NCBI RefSeq assembly: GCF_003347605.1
Contig: NZ_QDFZ01000003.1
Location: 124,001-188,000 of the forward strand
Length of the DNA stretch: 64,000 bases
Direction of reading: 5' to 3'
Origin: Chryseobacterium sp. KLBC 52
GTDB taxonomy: Bacteria > Bacteroidota > Bacteroidia > Flavobacteriales > Weeksellaceae
This document shows positions 1 to 9,384 of the stretch, piece by piece (position 1 is the stretch's first letter; each line of letters begins with the position of its first letter). The notes below the pieces were generated by a model, which was not told the origin of the DNA, made no database searches, and saw only the letters and a list, made by a program, of their open reading frames with translations. The translations under genes and the position numbers were made by a program.

Positions 1-2498
1 CCAGAACGAAAAAGCCGGAGCAGCGTTCAAGAGTATTGAAAGGATTTTCCACATATTATAACACATTATTTAATGCAAAAGATGCATTAAACAGTGAGTT
101 TACCACCAGAGACAAAGGGCATAAAGACAACTTTTATGCTCCCTACATTCCTATTCTGACTTACGAAGAACAACCTTTGGGAAGTGATCTTGGACAGACT
201 GAGGCTTTTGCTGAAAATTCCATGAAGATGGCTGAAGTAGCCAACAGACCTTCAGGAAGAGGTAATTCAGGAGTTCCGAATATCCCTGGAGGACCTCCGG
301 GAAATGGGCCTTCAAGACCTGACGGAGAACAGACTAAAGGAGCTACTACACTGGAAATTGCAGAAGCAAAAGCTTTAAAAGCAATCAATAAATATTCTGT
401 AACCAGAAATGGTGAAGAGAAAAATAAGCAGATTTTTGATGCCTACATGATTCTTGCCCAGGCAAGAATTTATAGGGGTAAATCTCTGGAAGCACTTGAT
501 GCTCTGAATTATGTTTTCACCCGTATGAAAGATGATAAGAGGATTCCACTCGCAAGAATCTATCAGGGACTTGCTTATGATCAAATCAAAGATTATCATA
601 GGGCACATGAAACATTTGCCAAACTGAAAAGTGAAGATATCAGTAAAAGTTATGCAAAACTTCTGAGTATCTACTACTCTGAATCTTTGCTTGATGCCGG
701 TAAGAAAGAAGAAGCTGCCAAAGAACTTGATAATGCTTTTGAACTGAACAGCAACAGAAAACTGAAGAGCAGAATCGCTTATCTGAGAGGTCAGGTGCTG
801 GAAAACCTGAACCAGAATGATAAAGCAAGAGAAAGCTATGCTGCAGCGTATAAATATGCCAGTGATTTTGAATTTGAAGTAAAATCTCAGGTGGCTATCG
901 CCAAAACTTTTAACGGTAAAGGTGACTATGCGGGAGCCAAAAATTACCTGGAAGGAATCAGTAAAAAAGGGATGTATGGCTCCAGAAAAAATGAATTTTA
1001 CTATGCTTTGGGATTAATGGCCAATAAAGCAGGTAAAAAGGATGAAGCTCAGCAATTCTTCAGAAAATCTCTTTTTGAAAAGGTGTCGGATCCTCAGATC
1101 CGTGGATTGGCTTATTATGAAATAGGAAAAAGCTACCTTGACAAAAATGATTATATCGGAGCCGGAAGTTATTATGATTCAGCCCTTGCTGTAATGACTT
1201 ATGAACCATCAAAAATCCTGTTAAAAGATCAATCTGAGTATATTAAAAAGATCTCCAAAAACTACTATCTGATCAAAAAGAATGACAGTATTCTTTCTCT
1301 GGCAAAAATGAATGATGCTCAGAAAACAGATTATTTCACAAAATATATTGCCAAACTAAAGATTAAAGAAGAGAAAGAGGAACAGGAAAGAAGACGTGCA
1401 GAAAGAAGTAAAGGTTTTGATACTGGAGATTACAGTGCCAATTCTATTTTTGCCAATAGTGGCAATTCTTTTGAGGATTTTGGCGTAACCACAAAAGGAT
1501 TTTATTTCAGCAATTCGGGAACGGTAAGCAAAGGGACCTCTTCATTTAAGCAGATCTGGGGAGACCGTGCTCTTGCTGATAACTGGCGTTCTTCCAAGAA
1601 AATGGCCTCTATTGAAGATATGAAAAATGAAGCGTTGGGAGTAACTTCAGCACCTAATCCAAGACGTTTTGAGCCTGCGTACTATATTGAACAGATTCCT
1701 ACAGATCAGGGAAAATTATCGCAGTTAAAAAAGGATAGAGATACCGCTTCATTAGGTCTGGGAATTATGTATCAGAATTATTTTACCAATACTCCACTGG
1801 CTACAAAAACGCTTTATGATCTTGTAGATGTAAAACCGGAAGAAAAAGTAATGCTGCAGGCACTGTATGAGATTTTTGCCATGAATTATGAGAAAAATCC
1901 ACAGGCTTCTGAAAGAGCAAAACAAATTCTATTAGCTGATTATCCTTATACTTCTTACGCTGAATTTGCCAGAAATCCTAAGAATAAATCATTTGTAAAA
2001 TCAACCGAAGAAGTTGAAAACGAATACAAAAAGGCATATGCACTATTTGAATCCGAAAAATTTGCAGAAAGTAAAGATATTATAGATCAGACGATTCAGA
2101 AGTTTCCGAAAGACGCACTGGTTCCTAAGCTGTATTTATTAAATGCTTTCAATGCAGGAAAATCAAGTGGAAAAGAAGTTATGATTCTGCAGCTGGAGCA
2201 GATTGCCCTGAATTATTCCAAAACACCTGAAGGGGTAAGAGCCAAAGAAATGCTGAATTATCTGAAAAGTGACCTCAGCTTCCAGGCAACGGATAATAAA
2301 GGAAATACTATTCCTCAGCAGCCGTCAGGAGCACCAGTACAGCCTAACTCCCAAAATACGGGACTTCCACAAATGAACAGCGGAAAAGTACAGAAGCTGG
2401 ATACGACGCAGAACATTAATACGAATACTGCTCCACAAAATCCTAAAAAACCTAATGAGACAAAATCAGGATCGAAGATCCCACCCAGACCTCAATAA
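1..2498 (+). CDS. porW: PorW/SprE-type type IX secretion system lipoprotein (5' partial)
   Basis: A large TPR protein, open from the window edge (frame begins at base 3), so the signal peptide and lipobox are missing; the first possible start inside the window (TTG at 36) is only a frame artefact. The visible N-terminus, with a YYNTLFNAKDAL stretch, resembles the start of mature SprE/PorW. It is followed by a Gly/Pro-rich linker (about residues 75-100), many helical TPR-like repeats to about residue 420, a charged segment, a second repeat region (about 560-730) and a low-complexity Pro/Gln/Asn tail. Known of the family: SprE/PorW is a periplasmic lipoprotein needed for type IX protein secretion and gliding. 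Assignment is by remembered family features, not a search. Transcription ends at a hairpin shared with the convergent tsaB. Confidence 0.85.
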   Translation, partial: RTKKPEQRSRVLKGFSTYYNTLFNAKDALNSEFTTRDKGHKDNFYAPYIPILTYEEQPLGSDLGQTEAFAENSMKMAEVANRPSGRGNSGVPNIPGGPPGNGPSRPDGEQTKGATTLEIAEAKALKAINKYSVTRNGEEKNKQIFDAYMILAQARIYRGKSLEALDALNYVFTRMKDDKRIPLARIYQGLAYDQIKDYHRAHETFAKLKSEDISKSYAKLLSIYYSESLLDAGKKEEAAKELDNAFELNSNRKLKSRIAYLRGQVLENLNQNDKARESYAAAYKYASDFEFEVKSQVAIAKTFNGKGDYAGAKNYLEGISKKGMYGSRKNEFYYALGLMANKAGKKDEAQQFFRKSLFEKVSDPQIRGLAYYEIGKSYLDKNDYIGAGSYYDSALAVMTYEPSKILLKDQSEYIKKISKNYYLIKKNDSILSLAKMNDAQKTDYFTKYIAKLKIKEEKEEQERRRAERSKGFDTGDYSANSIFANSGNSFEDFGVTTKGFYFSNSGTVSKGTSSFKQIWGDRALADNWRSSKKMASIEDMKNEALGVTSAPNPRRFEPAYYIEQIPTDQGKLSQLKKDRDTASLGLGIMYQNYFTNTPLATKTLYDLVDVKPEEKVMLQALYEIFAMNYEKNPQASERAKQILLADYPYTSYAEFARNPKNKSFVKSTEEVENEYKKAYALFESEKFAESKDIIDQTIQKFPKDALVPKLYLLNAFNAGKSSGKEVMILQLEQIALNYSKTPEGVRAKEMLNYLKSDLSFQATDNKGNTIPQQPSGAPVQPNSQNTGLPQMNSGKVQKLDTTQNINTNTAPQNPKKPNETKSGSKIPPRPQ

Positions 2499-2503
2499 AA
2501 TAA

Positions 2504-2530
2504 AAAAGCGAAGATTTATTCTTCGCTTTT
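2504..2530. terminator. Bidirectional terminator shared by porW and tsaB
   Basis: A perfect 11-bp stem (2504-2514 with 2520-2530, AAAAGCGAAGA and its complement) around a 5-nt loop, with A-runs and T-runs on both sides. It begins 6 bp after the porW stop. On the minus strand the stem also encodes the last codons of tsaB, and the tsaB stop lies in the loop. Confidence 0.85.
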
Positions 2531-3196
2531 CTTTTTCTTTACTCCATGGAAATCTTTGAGATAAAAAGGCTCAAAATAAGCCATATCTTCAAATTCTTTG
2601 TTTTGAATTTTCTCCAGAGTCTTTCTGATGAGATATTGTGCAGAAGGATAAACATCTTCTTTAAAAACAGCTTCAGGGAGATTCAGAATCTCTTTTGCTT
2701 TTTTAGCACCATCCCCCACAAACAGAACTTTTTTATCTTTAAATTCTTCAAAAGAAGTCTCATCTAAAATCTTCGCTTCTGTCTTGGATAACTCCTCCCC
2801 TGTTTTACCGTCATAAACGGCCGTATAAACCTCCATTCTCCTTGCATCGATCAAAGGTATTATAAAATCGTAGTTATCGCCTAAAAAAGGCTCTATCATA
2901 CTTTCAAGAGAATTCACTGCTATCAAAGGAACTCTGAGTCCATAACAAAACCCTTTTGCTGAAGCTGCTCCGATTCTTAAGCCGGTATAAGAACCAGGAC
3001 CTTTACCTAAAGAAACGGCCTCGATATCTTTAAGTGAAATCCCCGCTCCTTCCAATGCCCATTCTACATAGGTGTGAAGACTTTCGGATTGTTTATAGTT
3101 TTCAGAAACTTCCTCGCAAAGGCATAATAGCTTCTCATTGTCTGATATGGCTACTGAACAGTTCTTGGATGATGTTTCCAGATATAGAATTTTCAT
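2516..3196 (-). CDS. tsaB: tRNA threonylcarbamoyladenosine biosynthesis protein TsaB
   Basis: A 226-residue ASKHA-fold protein. TsaB partners TsaD and TsaE to make t6A37 in ANN-decoding tRNAs. The N-terminus ILYLETSSKNCSVAI is the phosphate-1 type motif and GKGPGSYTGLRIGAASAKG (about residues 65-83) is the family signature. Length is normal for the family. The C-terminus is a short basic/acidic tail (KKKKSEE) whose codons form one arm of the shared terminator. Start ATG at 3196; a TAnnTTTG-type box lies about 60 bp upstream on the same strand. The gene stands alone between convergent porW and the upstream dehydrogenase. Confidence 0.95.
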   Translation of the reverse strand: MKILYLETSSKNCSVAISDNEKLLCLCEEVSENYKQSESLHTYVEWALEGAGISLKDIEAVSLGKGPGSYTGLRIGAASAKGFCYGLRVPLIAVNSLESMIEPFLGDNYDFIIPLIDARRMEVYTAVYDGKTGEELSKTEAKILDETSFEEFKDKKVLFVGDGAKKAKEILNLPEAVFKEDVYPSAQYLIRKTLEKIQNKEFEDMAYFEPFYLKDFHGVKKKKSEE

Positions 3197-3254
3197 TTTT
3201 TTGTTTTAAGCTAAACAGCAATATTGCAAAAGCAAAACCGCATTTAATTTTCTG

Positions 3255-3262
3255 CAAATTTA
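3255..3262 (-). promoter_or_regulatory. Candidate -7 box of tsaB
   Basis: TAAATTTG read on the minus strand matches the Bacteroidota -7 consensus TAnnTTTG, about 59 bp before the tsaB ATG. No clear -33 TTG was found. Confidence 0.4.
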
Positions 3263-3277
3263 CTCCATTATTTTGGA

Positions 3278-4027
3278 CTATTTTCTATAAATCGTTCTTG
3301 GCTCAGCCTGAGCACTCGGATAGATGGTCATATCTGAAATGGTAACATGTTTTGGTGCGTTCACACAGTAAGCAATAGCATCTGCAATATCTTCCGCTTT
3401 CAGGGCATCATAGCCTGCATAAACCGTCGAAGCTTTTTCACTGTCGCCTTTGAATCTTACCAGGGAGAAATCTGTTTCCACAGCGCCCGGCTGGATGTTG
3501 GTTACTTTGATTCCAAATTCCGTAAGTTCCAGTCTCATTCCTTCCGAAATAACGTCTACTGCTTTCTTCGTTGCACAGTACACTACTCCATTCGCATAGG
3601 TTTGTCTTGCTGCTACAGAACTGATGTTCACTATATGACCTAAATTTTTAGTTTTCATAGTTGGAATGATCATTTTGGAAACATAGAGTAATCCCTTTAC
3701 ATTTCCGTCAATCATAGAATCCCAGTCATCGGTCTTGCCAGCAGAAAGCGGATCTAACCCATGGGCATTACCAGCATTATTAATCAGAACATCAATCTCT
3801 TTCCAGTTTTCGGGAAGGGAATTAATAGCTGTTTCCACTTCTTCAAGATTCCTTACGTCAAACAATAAACTAAATATTTCGGTATATCGAGAAAGTTCTG
3901 TTTTTACAGCTTCAAGCACCTCACTTCTCCTTCCACAAATAATAATTCTGTTTCCTTGTTTTGCAAGAAGCTCTGCTGTGGCTTTACCTATACCGGAAGT
4001 GGCTCCGGTGATCAATATTGTCTTCAT
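3278..4027 (-). CDS. SDR family NAD(P)-dependent oxidoreductase (YdfG-like)
   Basis: A classical short-chain dehydrogenase of 249 residues. It has the glycine-rich cofactor motif TGATSGIG (residues 7-14), the NNAG motif (about 86-89), a serine in NISSVAA and the YCATKKA form of the YxxxK catalytic pair. The sequence around LVRFKGDSEKA is typical of the YdfG/serine 3-dehydrogenase branch, which oxidises 3-hydroxy acids; the actual substrate cannot be read from sequence. Start ATG at 4027. It lies 81 bp from tsaB and 82 bp from yraN, all on the minus strand, and may be cotranscribed. Confidence 0.9.
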   Translation of the reverse strand: MKTILITGATSGIGKATAELLAKQGNRIIICGRRSEVLEAVKTELSRYTEIFSLLFDVRNLEEVETAINSLPENWKEIDVLINNAGNAHGLDPLSAGKTDDWDSMIDGNVKGLLYVSKMIIPTMKTKNLGHIVNISSVAARQTYANGVVYCATKKAVDVISEGMRLELTEFGIKVTNIQPGAVETDFSLVRFKGDSEKASTVYAGYDALKAEDIADAIAYCVNAPKHVTISDMTIYPSAQAEPRTIYRK

Positions 4028-4109
4028 AAAATTGGTTGTTACATGTCTGAATGTACTACTCTATCAATGTCATGATTCTGGAGCATTCAAACATTGTTGT
4101 ATTGATTTA

Positions 4110-4481
4110 TTAATTTGCATCAAAGGCCTGAAAAGCATCTTTGATATGGTCTATGATTAAGTTTTTGTTATCATCGGGAAGAACGGAAATAATATCAAAT
4201 CTGACTTCCTGATCTTTATTAAATTCCTCCATATAATGATCGGCTGCAGAGACAATAGATTTTATCTTTGTTTTGGTGACAGCCTCCTGAGGAAGCATAA
4301 AAGCATCGGTAGATCTTGCTTTCACTTCCACAATAATAATCAGGTTATCTTTTTCAGCAATGATATCAATTTCATTTTGTTTAAAACGAAAGTTTTTGGC
4401 CTTGATTTTATAACCGTTTTTCTGAAGATAATCAGCAGCGAGATTCTCTGCTATTTTTCCAAAATCATTATGATGAGCCAT
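4110..4481 (-). CDS. yraN: YraN family protein (UPF0102, nuclease-like fold)
   Basis: A 123-residue protein with the UPF0102 pattern: an N-terminal helix with GKIAENLAADYLQKNGYKI, then NEIDIIAEKDN and IIIVEVKARS. The D...E-x-K residues are those of a restriction-endonuclease-like (PD-(D/E)xK) fold. Biochemical role is not settled for the family. Full length for the family; ATG at 4481. It sits upstream of the SDR gene and downstream of ldcA on the same strand. Confidence 0.9.
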   Translation of the reverse strand: MAHHNDFGKIAENLAADYLQKNGYKIKAKNFRFKQNEIDIIAEKDNLIIIVEVKARSTDAFMLPQEAVTKTKIKSIVSAADHYMEEFNKDQEVRFDIISVLPDDNKNLIIDHIKDAFQAFDAN

Positions 4482-4523
4482 AGTATGTATTTAAGAGTTT
4501 GGAGATAGGAGAGTAGTGTGGCT

Positions 4524-5453
4524 TTAAAAATCTACTTTTACTTTATCATTCACTTTCATTTTCACGTTGGCACCAATTAAAAGTGGCCTGTTGTCCTTAA
4601 TGTGTCCATTCGGGAAGGCAAATACTACCGGGAAGTTATACTTTGAAATTCTGTCAGAAATAAGCTTATACACGAACTCATCAAAACTATCTTCAAAGCT
4701 TTGATTTTCCTTTTCATCTCCCATATTGGTCATTCCACCCACAATCAATCCTTTGATTTTATTGAAGACACCAGCCAGCTCCAGACTCATAATCATACGG
4801 TCCAGTGCATAGAAGTTTTCTCCGATATCTTCGATAAACAGAATCTTGTCTTTAAAGTCGAATGAATATTTGGTTCCCAGAAGGGCGTAGATAAGGGCTA
4901 AATTCCCTCCAACCAATTCTCCCTGAATATTCCCTTTTTTGTTTAAAGGGTGAGATTTAAGGCTGTATTTGGGCTTTTTGCCTTTAAGGATATCAAAGAT
5001 CAGATCATAGCTTTCATCTGTCACTCCAAAACTGGATGTTTTAATGGTCTGTCCATGGATGGAAACAAAACCTTTTTTCAACAGATAACTTTGGATCACA
5101 GTATTATCGGAATATCCGATGTACCATTTCGGGTTTTCTGTAAAGTTTTTCAACTTCAGGTGCTGAATAAGATGCTGGCATCCGTAACCACCCCTGGAAG
5201 CCCATACAGCTTTTATTTCCGGATCATTTAATGCCCAGTTGATATCTTTTGTTCTTTCCTTTTCTGTTCCGGCGTAATTATATCCGTTTGAAAATTTTGT
5301 GTAGAGATGTTCTCCGAGAACGGGTTCAAAACCTCTACTTTTAATCATTTCTATTCCCTTTTCCAGTTGAGTTGCATCTACTGCTCCTGCAGGGGAAATA
5401 ACAGCTATTTTGTCTCCTTTTTTAAGAGATTTTGGAAAGATCATTTTTTTCAT
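4524..5453 (-). CDS. ldcA: LD-carboxypeptidase (peptidase S66, muramoyltetrapeptide carboxypeptidase)
   Basis: A 309-residue S66 peptidase that removes the terminal D-Ala from murein tetrapeptides in cell-wall recycling. The nucleophile serine is in the IGYSDNT motif, with WASRGGYGC before it; the Glu of the triad is in FIEDIGE and the His in FPNGHIKDN, so all three catalytic residues are present. No signal peptide is apparent, which fits a cytoplasmic recycling enzyme. ATG at 5453 overlaps the stop of the upstream LysE-type gene by 4 bp (ATGA), so the two are probably translationally coupled. Confidence 0.93.
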   Translation of the reverse strand: MKKMIFPKSLKKGDKIAVISPAGAVDATQLEKGIEMIKSRGFEPVLGEHLYTKFSNGYNYAGTEKERTKDINWALNDPEIKAVWASRGGYGCQHLIQHLKLKNFTENPKWYIGYSDNTVIQSYLLKKGFVSIHGQTIKTSSFGVTDESYDLIFDILKGKKPKYSLKSHPLNKKGNIQGELVGGNLALIYALLGTKYSFDFKDKILFIEDIGENFYALDRMIMSLELAGVFNKIKGLIVGGMTNMGDEKENQSFEDSFDEFVYKLISDRISKYNFPVVFAFPNGHIKDNRPLLIGANVKMKVNDKVKVDF

Positions 5454-6136
5454 TTTGCTTTTTGATATTTTACTTCTTTCTTTTCTGCTTCCTCTAATTG
5501 TTTTTCAAATTGGTTGAACTTTTTAAAACTCTGCAGGAAAATAAAGAAACTGAAGATAATAAGAATACAGCCAACCACTCTTCTGATCTGGTTGGCCAGT
5601 TTTTGTGTTAATTTATCGTGAAATTGCTTGGCAAGAAATATCTTGGCAAGATCTATAGACAGGTAAGTGGCCAGTACTATGCTGATGTATAAAATAAAAC
5701 TGCTGGTGTCCGGATATTGATTCCTTACGGAAATTACCGTTACCAGCCAGAAAAGGATGACTCCAACATTCAGAAGATTAAAGAAAAATCCATTGAAAAA
5801 GGTCTTAATATAATTTTGACCAATGATCTTTTCTTCTCCGGGCATGTGCATTTTGGTTTTGGTCACCAGCATCACAATTCCGTAGATGAAAATAAGAATA
5901 GAGGTGATCCTGTAAAAACCGGGATGTTTATCAATTAAAGAAACAATATCTGTACTGGCATAGTACGCCGCTACAATGCATAATAAATCTGCAGTAATCA
6001 CACCAAGATCTAGTGACAAGGCATGTCTGGGGCCTCTGGAAAAGCTGGTTTCAATTAACAGGAAAAAAATAGGTCCTATGAAAACCAGGCTCAGCATAAA
6101 TCCTAATATGATGGCAGATAGTACAAGTTCTAGCAT
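5450..6136 (-). CDS. LysE family transporter
   Basis: A 228-residue inner membrane protein with about six hydrophobic segments. The N-terminal GPIFFLLIETSFSRGPRHAL pattern is that of the LysE/RhtB exporter superfamily (the usual GP...I..S...G.R.G...G). These export amino acids or related small molecules; the substrate is unknown here. The C-terminal about 20 residues are a charged cytoplasmic tail. The 4-bp overlap with ldcA suggests cotranscription; a peptidoglycan-derived amino acid substrate would be an attractive but untested guess. Confidence 0.85.
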   Translation of the reverse strand: MLELVLSAIILGFMLSLVFIGPIFFLLIETSFSRGPRHALSLDLGVITADLLCIVAAYYASTDIVSLIDKHPGFYRITSILIFIYGIVMLVTKTKMHMPGEEKIIGQNYIKTFFNGFFFNLLNVGVILFWLVTVISVRNQYPDTSSFILYISIVLATYLSIDLAKIFLAKQFHDKLTQKLANQIRRVVGCILIIFSFFIFLQSFKKFNQFEKQLEEAEKKEVKYQKAK

Positions 6137-6382
6137 TAAGTGGTGTTTTAAAATGAATAAAAATTCATTTCGTTTAATACAAAGTTAGACTTTATGATTT
6201 AATTATTCAATAAAGTTGTGATATATCAAGTAGATTTTAATCAGACTTTAATGTAAAAAATTGGAGAAATAGGAGAGGAGCGTTTGTTATACGTTTTTTG
6301 CTAAAAAAATAAAGAGGTCATTTCGTTTAGAAACAACCTCCTTTATATAATAATTTTACTGAATACGTTCAGCTATCTTTTT

Positions 6383-6895
6383 TTATTTTTCCAAACACTT
6401 TTCATTAAAAACAAATTCGAAATCTTTTCTGATTTTAAGACCAAAAATACCCCTTTCGAAGGTATAAATAACCTGATTTTTAAACAGCATTCTTTTATAA
6501 TCAATCCAAAAACTTCTGGTCATGTAAGAATACTCGTAGGCGTTTCCACTCAAATAAATGTAAGTTGTTTTACCTTTCTGATGGCTGCGTACACTCCCAA
6601 CCTCTGAAACCATACATCTGAAACAGTATGTTTCCTGGATAGGATTCATTCCTGTAACATAATTGATCAAAAAAAATGCATTCACTATCAGTGGAAATGT
6701 CACTCCAAAAAAGTATTTTTTTCCTTGTTTATCAATATTAATAATCTTCCTTTTGATTAAAATATTACATATGACTATAAGAATGATGATAGCCAGTACA
6801 AACAGATAAAAATTGATAACAGTATTAAAAATTACTGTTACCAATAATATTACGTTTAAAATACTAAATACAATGTATTTATCTATTCTCGTCAT
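6383..6895 (-). CDS. Uncharacterised membrane protein downstream of rnr
   Basis: A 170-residue protein not recognised. It has three hydrophobic segments in the first about 85 residues, then a soluble C-terminal half with a CFRC pair (about residues 93-96) and aromatic-rich beta-like sequence. Its ATG overlaps the rnr stop by 1 bp (TAATG), so it is probably cotranslated with RNase R. Codon and base use look slightly more AT-rich than rnr. A weak imperfect hairpin at about 6306-6350 may end the transcript. Confidence 0.7.
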   Translation of the reverse strand: MTRIDKYIVFSILNVILLVTVIFNTVINFYLFVLAIIILIVICNILIKRKIINIDKQGKKYFFGVTFPLIVNAFFLINYVTGMNPIQETYCFRCMVSEVGSVRSHQKGKTTYIYLSGNAYEYSYMTRSFWIDYKRMLFKNQVIYTFERGIFGLKIRKDFEFVFNEKCLEK

Positions 6896-9048
6896 TACTT
6901 CACAATCTGGAAGTCAAGCTGCTTCTGAATCAGATTGGCTTTTACCACTTTGATCTGAACTTCATCTCCCAACTGGTACTTATTTCCATGTCTTATTCCG
7001 TATACGGCATGGGTTTTCGCATCATACATATAGGAATCATCCACAAGGTCTCTCAACTTGATCAAACCTTCAGCACCGTTCTCAGGAATTTCAACCCAGA
7101 AACCAAATTCTGCTACTCCGGAAATCACTCCTTTGAAAGTTTCTCCCAGATGTTTTTCCATGAATTTCACCTGCATGAATTTGATAGAGTCTCTTTCCGC
7201 ATCTGCTGCCAGTCTTTCCATCGCACTGCAATGTTTTGCCTTTTCTTCAAGCTCACCTCTGTTCGGAGATTTTCCTCCATCCAGATAATGCTGAAGAAGA
7301 CGGTGGGCAAGCAAATCCGGGTAACGACGGATAGGAGAGGTGAAGTGGCTGTAATACTCAAACCCCAGACCATAGTGGCCAATAGGTTCTGTAGAGTATA
7401 CCGCTTTACTCATACTTCTCATAGCAAGCGTTTCAATCATATTTTCTTCCCCTTTTCCTTTTACATCATGAAGAAGTTTATTCAAAGATGCAGCCACTTT
7501 TTTGGTATTGGCCAAATCCATTTTATATCCGAAAGTAGCAACGAAGTCTCTCAACGATTCCAATTTTGCCGGATCCGGATCATCGTGAACCCTGTAAATA
7601 AATGTATTATTGGTGATCTCACCTTTTCTTGAAAGCGATACAAATTCTGATACTTTTTTATTGGCTAAAAGCATGAATTCCTCGATCAGGTGATTGGAGT
7701 CTTTACTGATTTTAAAGTATACCCCAACCGGTTCATTATTTTCATCAAGATTGAATCTTACTTCACTTCTGTCAAAAGTAATGGCTCCTTTTCTGATACG
7801 TTCATGACGCATTATTTTCGCCAGTTTATCAAGCGTATTGATTTCTTCAGCCAGATCTCCCTGTCCGGTTTCAATACGTTCCTGTGCTTCCTCATAAGTA
7901 AATCTTCTGTCTGAATGAATAACCGTTCTTCCAAACCATTGTTTCTGAATTTCAGCATTGTCATTCAGTTCAAAAACGGCTGAAAAAGTATATTTATCTT
8001 CGTGTGGACGAAGGGAACAAACATCATTACTCAACACTTCCGGAAGCATCGGCACAACCCTGTCAACAAGATATACCGAAGTTGCTCTCTGATAGGCTTC
8101 ATCATCCAGAATTGTTCCTGGCACTACATAATGAGATACGTCTGCAATATGAACTCCGATTTCCCAGTTTCCATTTTCCAGTTTTCTTATGGATAAAGCA
8201 TCATCAAAGTCCTTCGCATCCTTAGGGTCAATGGTAAACGTACAGATATTACGCATATCCCATCGCTTAGTAACCTCTTCATCCGTAATACTTCTGTCGA
8301 TTTTATCTGCATCAGCTTCTACTTCCGATGGAAATTCATAAGGAAGACCATATTCTGCAAGAATAGAGTGGATTTCCGTTTCATGTTCTCCCGGAGCACC
8401 CAGCACCTGAATGATTTCACCTTCCGGATTTTTATCACCTGGTCTCCATTCCGTCATTTTTACAATAACCTTATCTCCATCTTCTGCATTGTTGAACTTT
8501 CCTTTCGGAATAAAGATATCCGTGTTGATTGATTTTTTATCGCAAACCACAAACCCAAATTCCTTGTGGGCAACCTTCTGAAACGTCCCTACAAATTCGG
8601 TTCTGGTACGTTCCAAAACTTCCAAAACAGAGCCTTCCAGTTTCTTTCCTTTATAATGATAAGTTATAATAAGAACCTTATCTCCCTGCAATGCATCCTT
8701 CACATTTTTGGCGTGAACGAAGACATCATCTTCCAAACCTTCCACACTTACGTAAGCATTTCCACTTTGGTTAAAGTCAATAGTTCCGGTAAGTGTTCCT
8801 GCGATTTTCAGGTTTACGATATATTTTCCTTTTTCTACTTCTTTGATTTTTTCAGATCCCTGAAGTTTGTGCAGCGCCTGGATCACAAGTTCCCTTTGTC
8901 TTGGATTTTTGTAATCTATTCCATCGGCGATCTGCTTATAATTATAAATTTTGGATGAATTTGCATTCATAAAACGGAGGATCATTCTTCCGATCTCCAT
9001 CATTTTTAAATCATTTTTATGACTTATATATTTTCTTTTTTTTGGCAT
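6895..9048 (-). CDS. rnr: Ribonuclease R
   Basis: A 717-residue RNase II/R family 3'-5' exoribonuclease that degrades structured RNA and takes part in mRNA and rRNA quality control. Order: N-terminal winged helix (about 1-75), cold-shock OB domains (about 80-230), RNB catalytic domain with TIDPKDAKDFDDALS (about 273-287) that carries the metal-binding aspartates, HFTSPIRRYPDL near 575, and a C-terminal S1 domain (about 630-715). Length is typical. ATG at 9048. A small membrane protein gene is coupled to its 3' end. Confidence 0.97.
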   Translation of the reverse strand: MPKKRKYISHKNDLKMMEIGRMILRFMNANSSKIYNYKQIADGIDYKNPRQRELVIQALHKLQGSEKIKEVEKGKYIVNLKIAGTLTGTIDFNQSGNAYVSVEGLEDDVFVHAKNVKDALQGDKVLIITYHYKGKKLEGSVLEVLERTRTEFVGTFQKVAHKEFGFVVCDKKSINTDIFIPKGKFNNAEDGDKVIVKMTEWRPGDKNPEGEIIQVLGAPGEHETEIHSILAEYGLPYEFPSEVEADADKIDRSITDEEVTKRWDMRNICTFTIDPKDAKDFDDALSIRKLENGNWEIGVHIADVSHYVVPGTILDDEAYQRATSVYLVDRVVPMLPEVLSNDVCSLRPHEDKYTFSAVFELNDNAEIQKQWFGRTVIHSDRRFTYEEAQERIETGQGDLAEEINTLDKLAKIMRHERIRKGAITFDRSEVRFNLDENNEPVGVYFKISKDSNHLIEEFMLLANKKVSEFVSLSRKGEITNNTFIYRVHDDPDPAKLESLRDFVATFGYKMDLANTKKVAASLNKLLHDVKGKGEENMIETLAMRSMSKAVYSTEPIGHYGLGFEYYSHFTSPIRRYPDLLAHRLLQHYLDGGKSPNRGELEEKAKHCSAMERLAADAERDSIKFMQVKFMEKHLGETFKGVISGVAEFGFWVEIPENGAEGLIKLRDLVDDSYMYDAKTHAVYGIRHGNKYQLGDEVQIKVVKANLIQKQLDFQIVK

Positions 9049-9384
9049 TTTAATTTTCTTTTAATTGTTTTGGTCTTATCTCCCCTAAGACCTTTTTCTA
9101 AATCTTCCTTATTAATTCCTTTGTATAAGGTTATTCAATTTCATCATTAGAATATTTCCGTAAATCATCAGAAATTATCTTTCAGTTTGCTTACAACGGG
9201 AGCTTTAGTTTTGTATAAATTTAATACAATTCTGGAGAAGAAAAGAGAAAAACCTTTTATTAAATATATTTCAAATATAAGAAAGGCTTTGGAGAATAAT
9301 AGAGTGTAATTTCTATTGGACACTGCAAATGTACGAATAAAAAATAAATAAGGCTTGTAAAGTGATTTACAAGCCTTATTATAA
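9049..9384. other. Gene-free interval between rnr and rpiB
   Basis: 336 bp of AT-rich DNA. It holds the rpiB terminator at its right end and a minus-strand TACATTTG (9333-9326) that could be an rnr promoter with a long leader. No convincing ORF or RNA gene was seen. Confidence 0.5.
9347..9380 (-). terminator. rpiB terminator
   Basis: A perfect 15-bp stem (9347-9361 with 9366-9380) with a GTGA loop, just after the rpiB stop, followed on the minus strand by a T-rich run. Confidence 0.85.
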
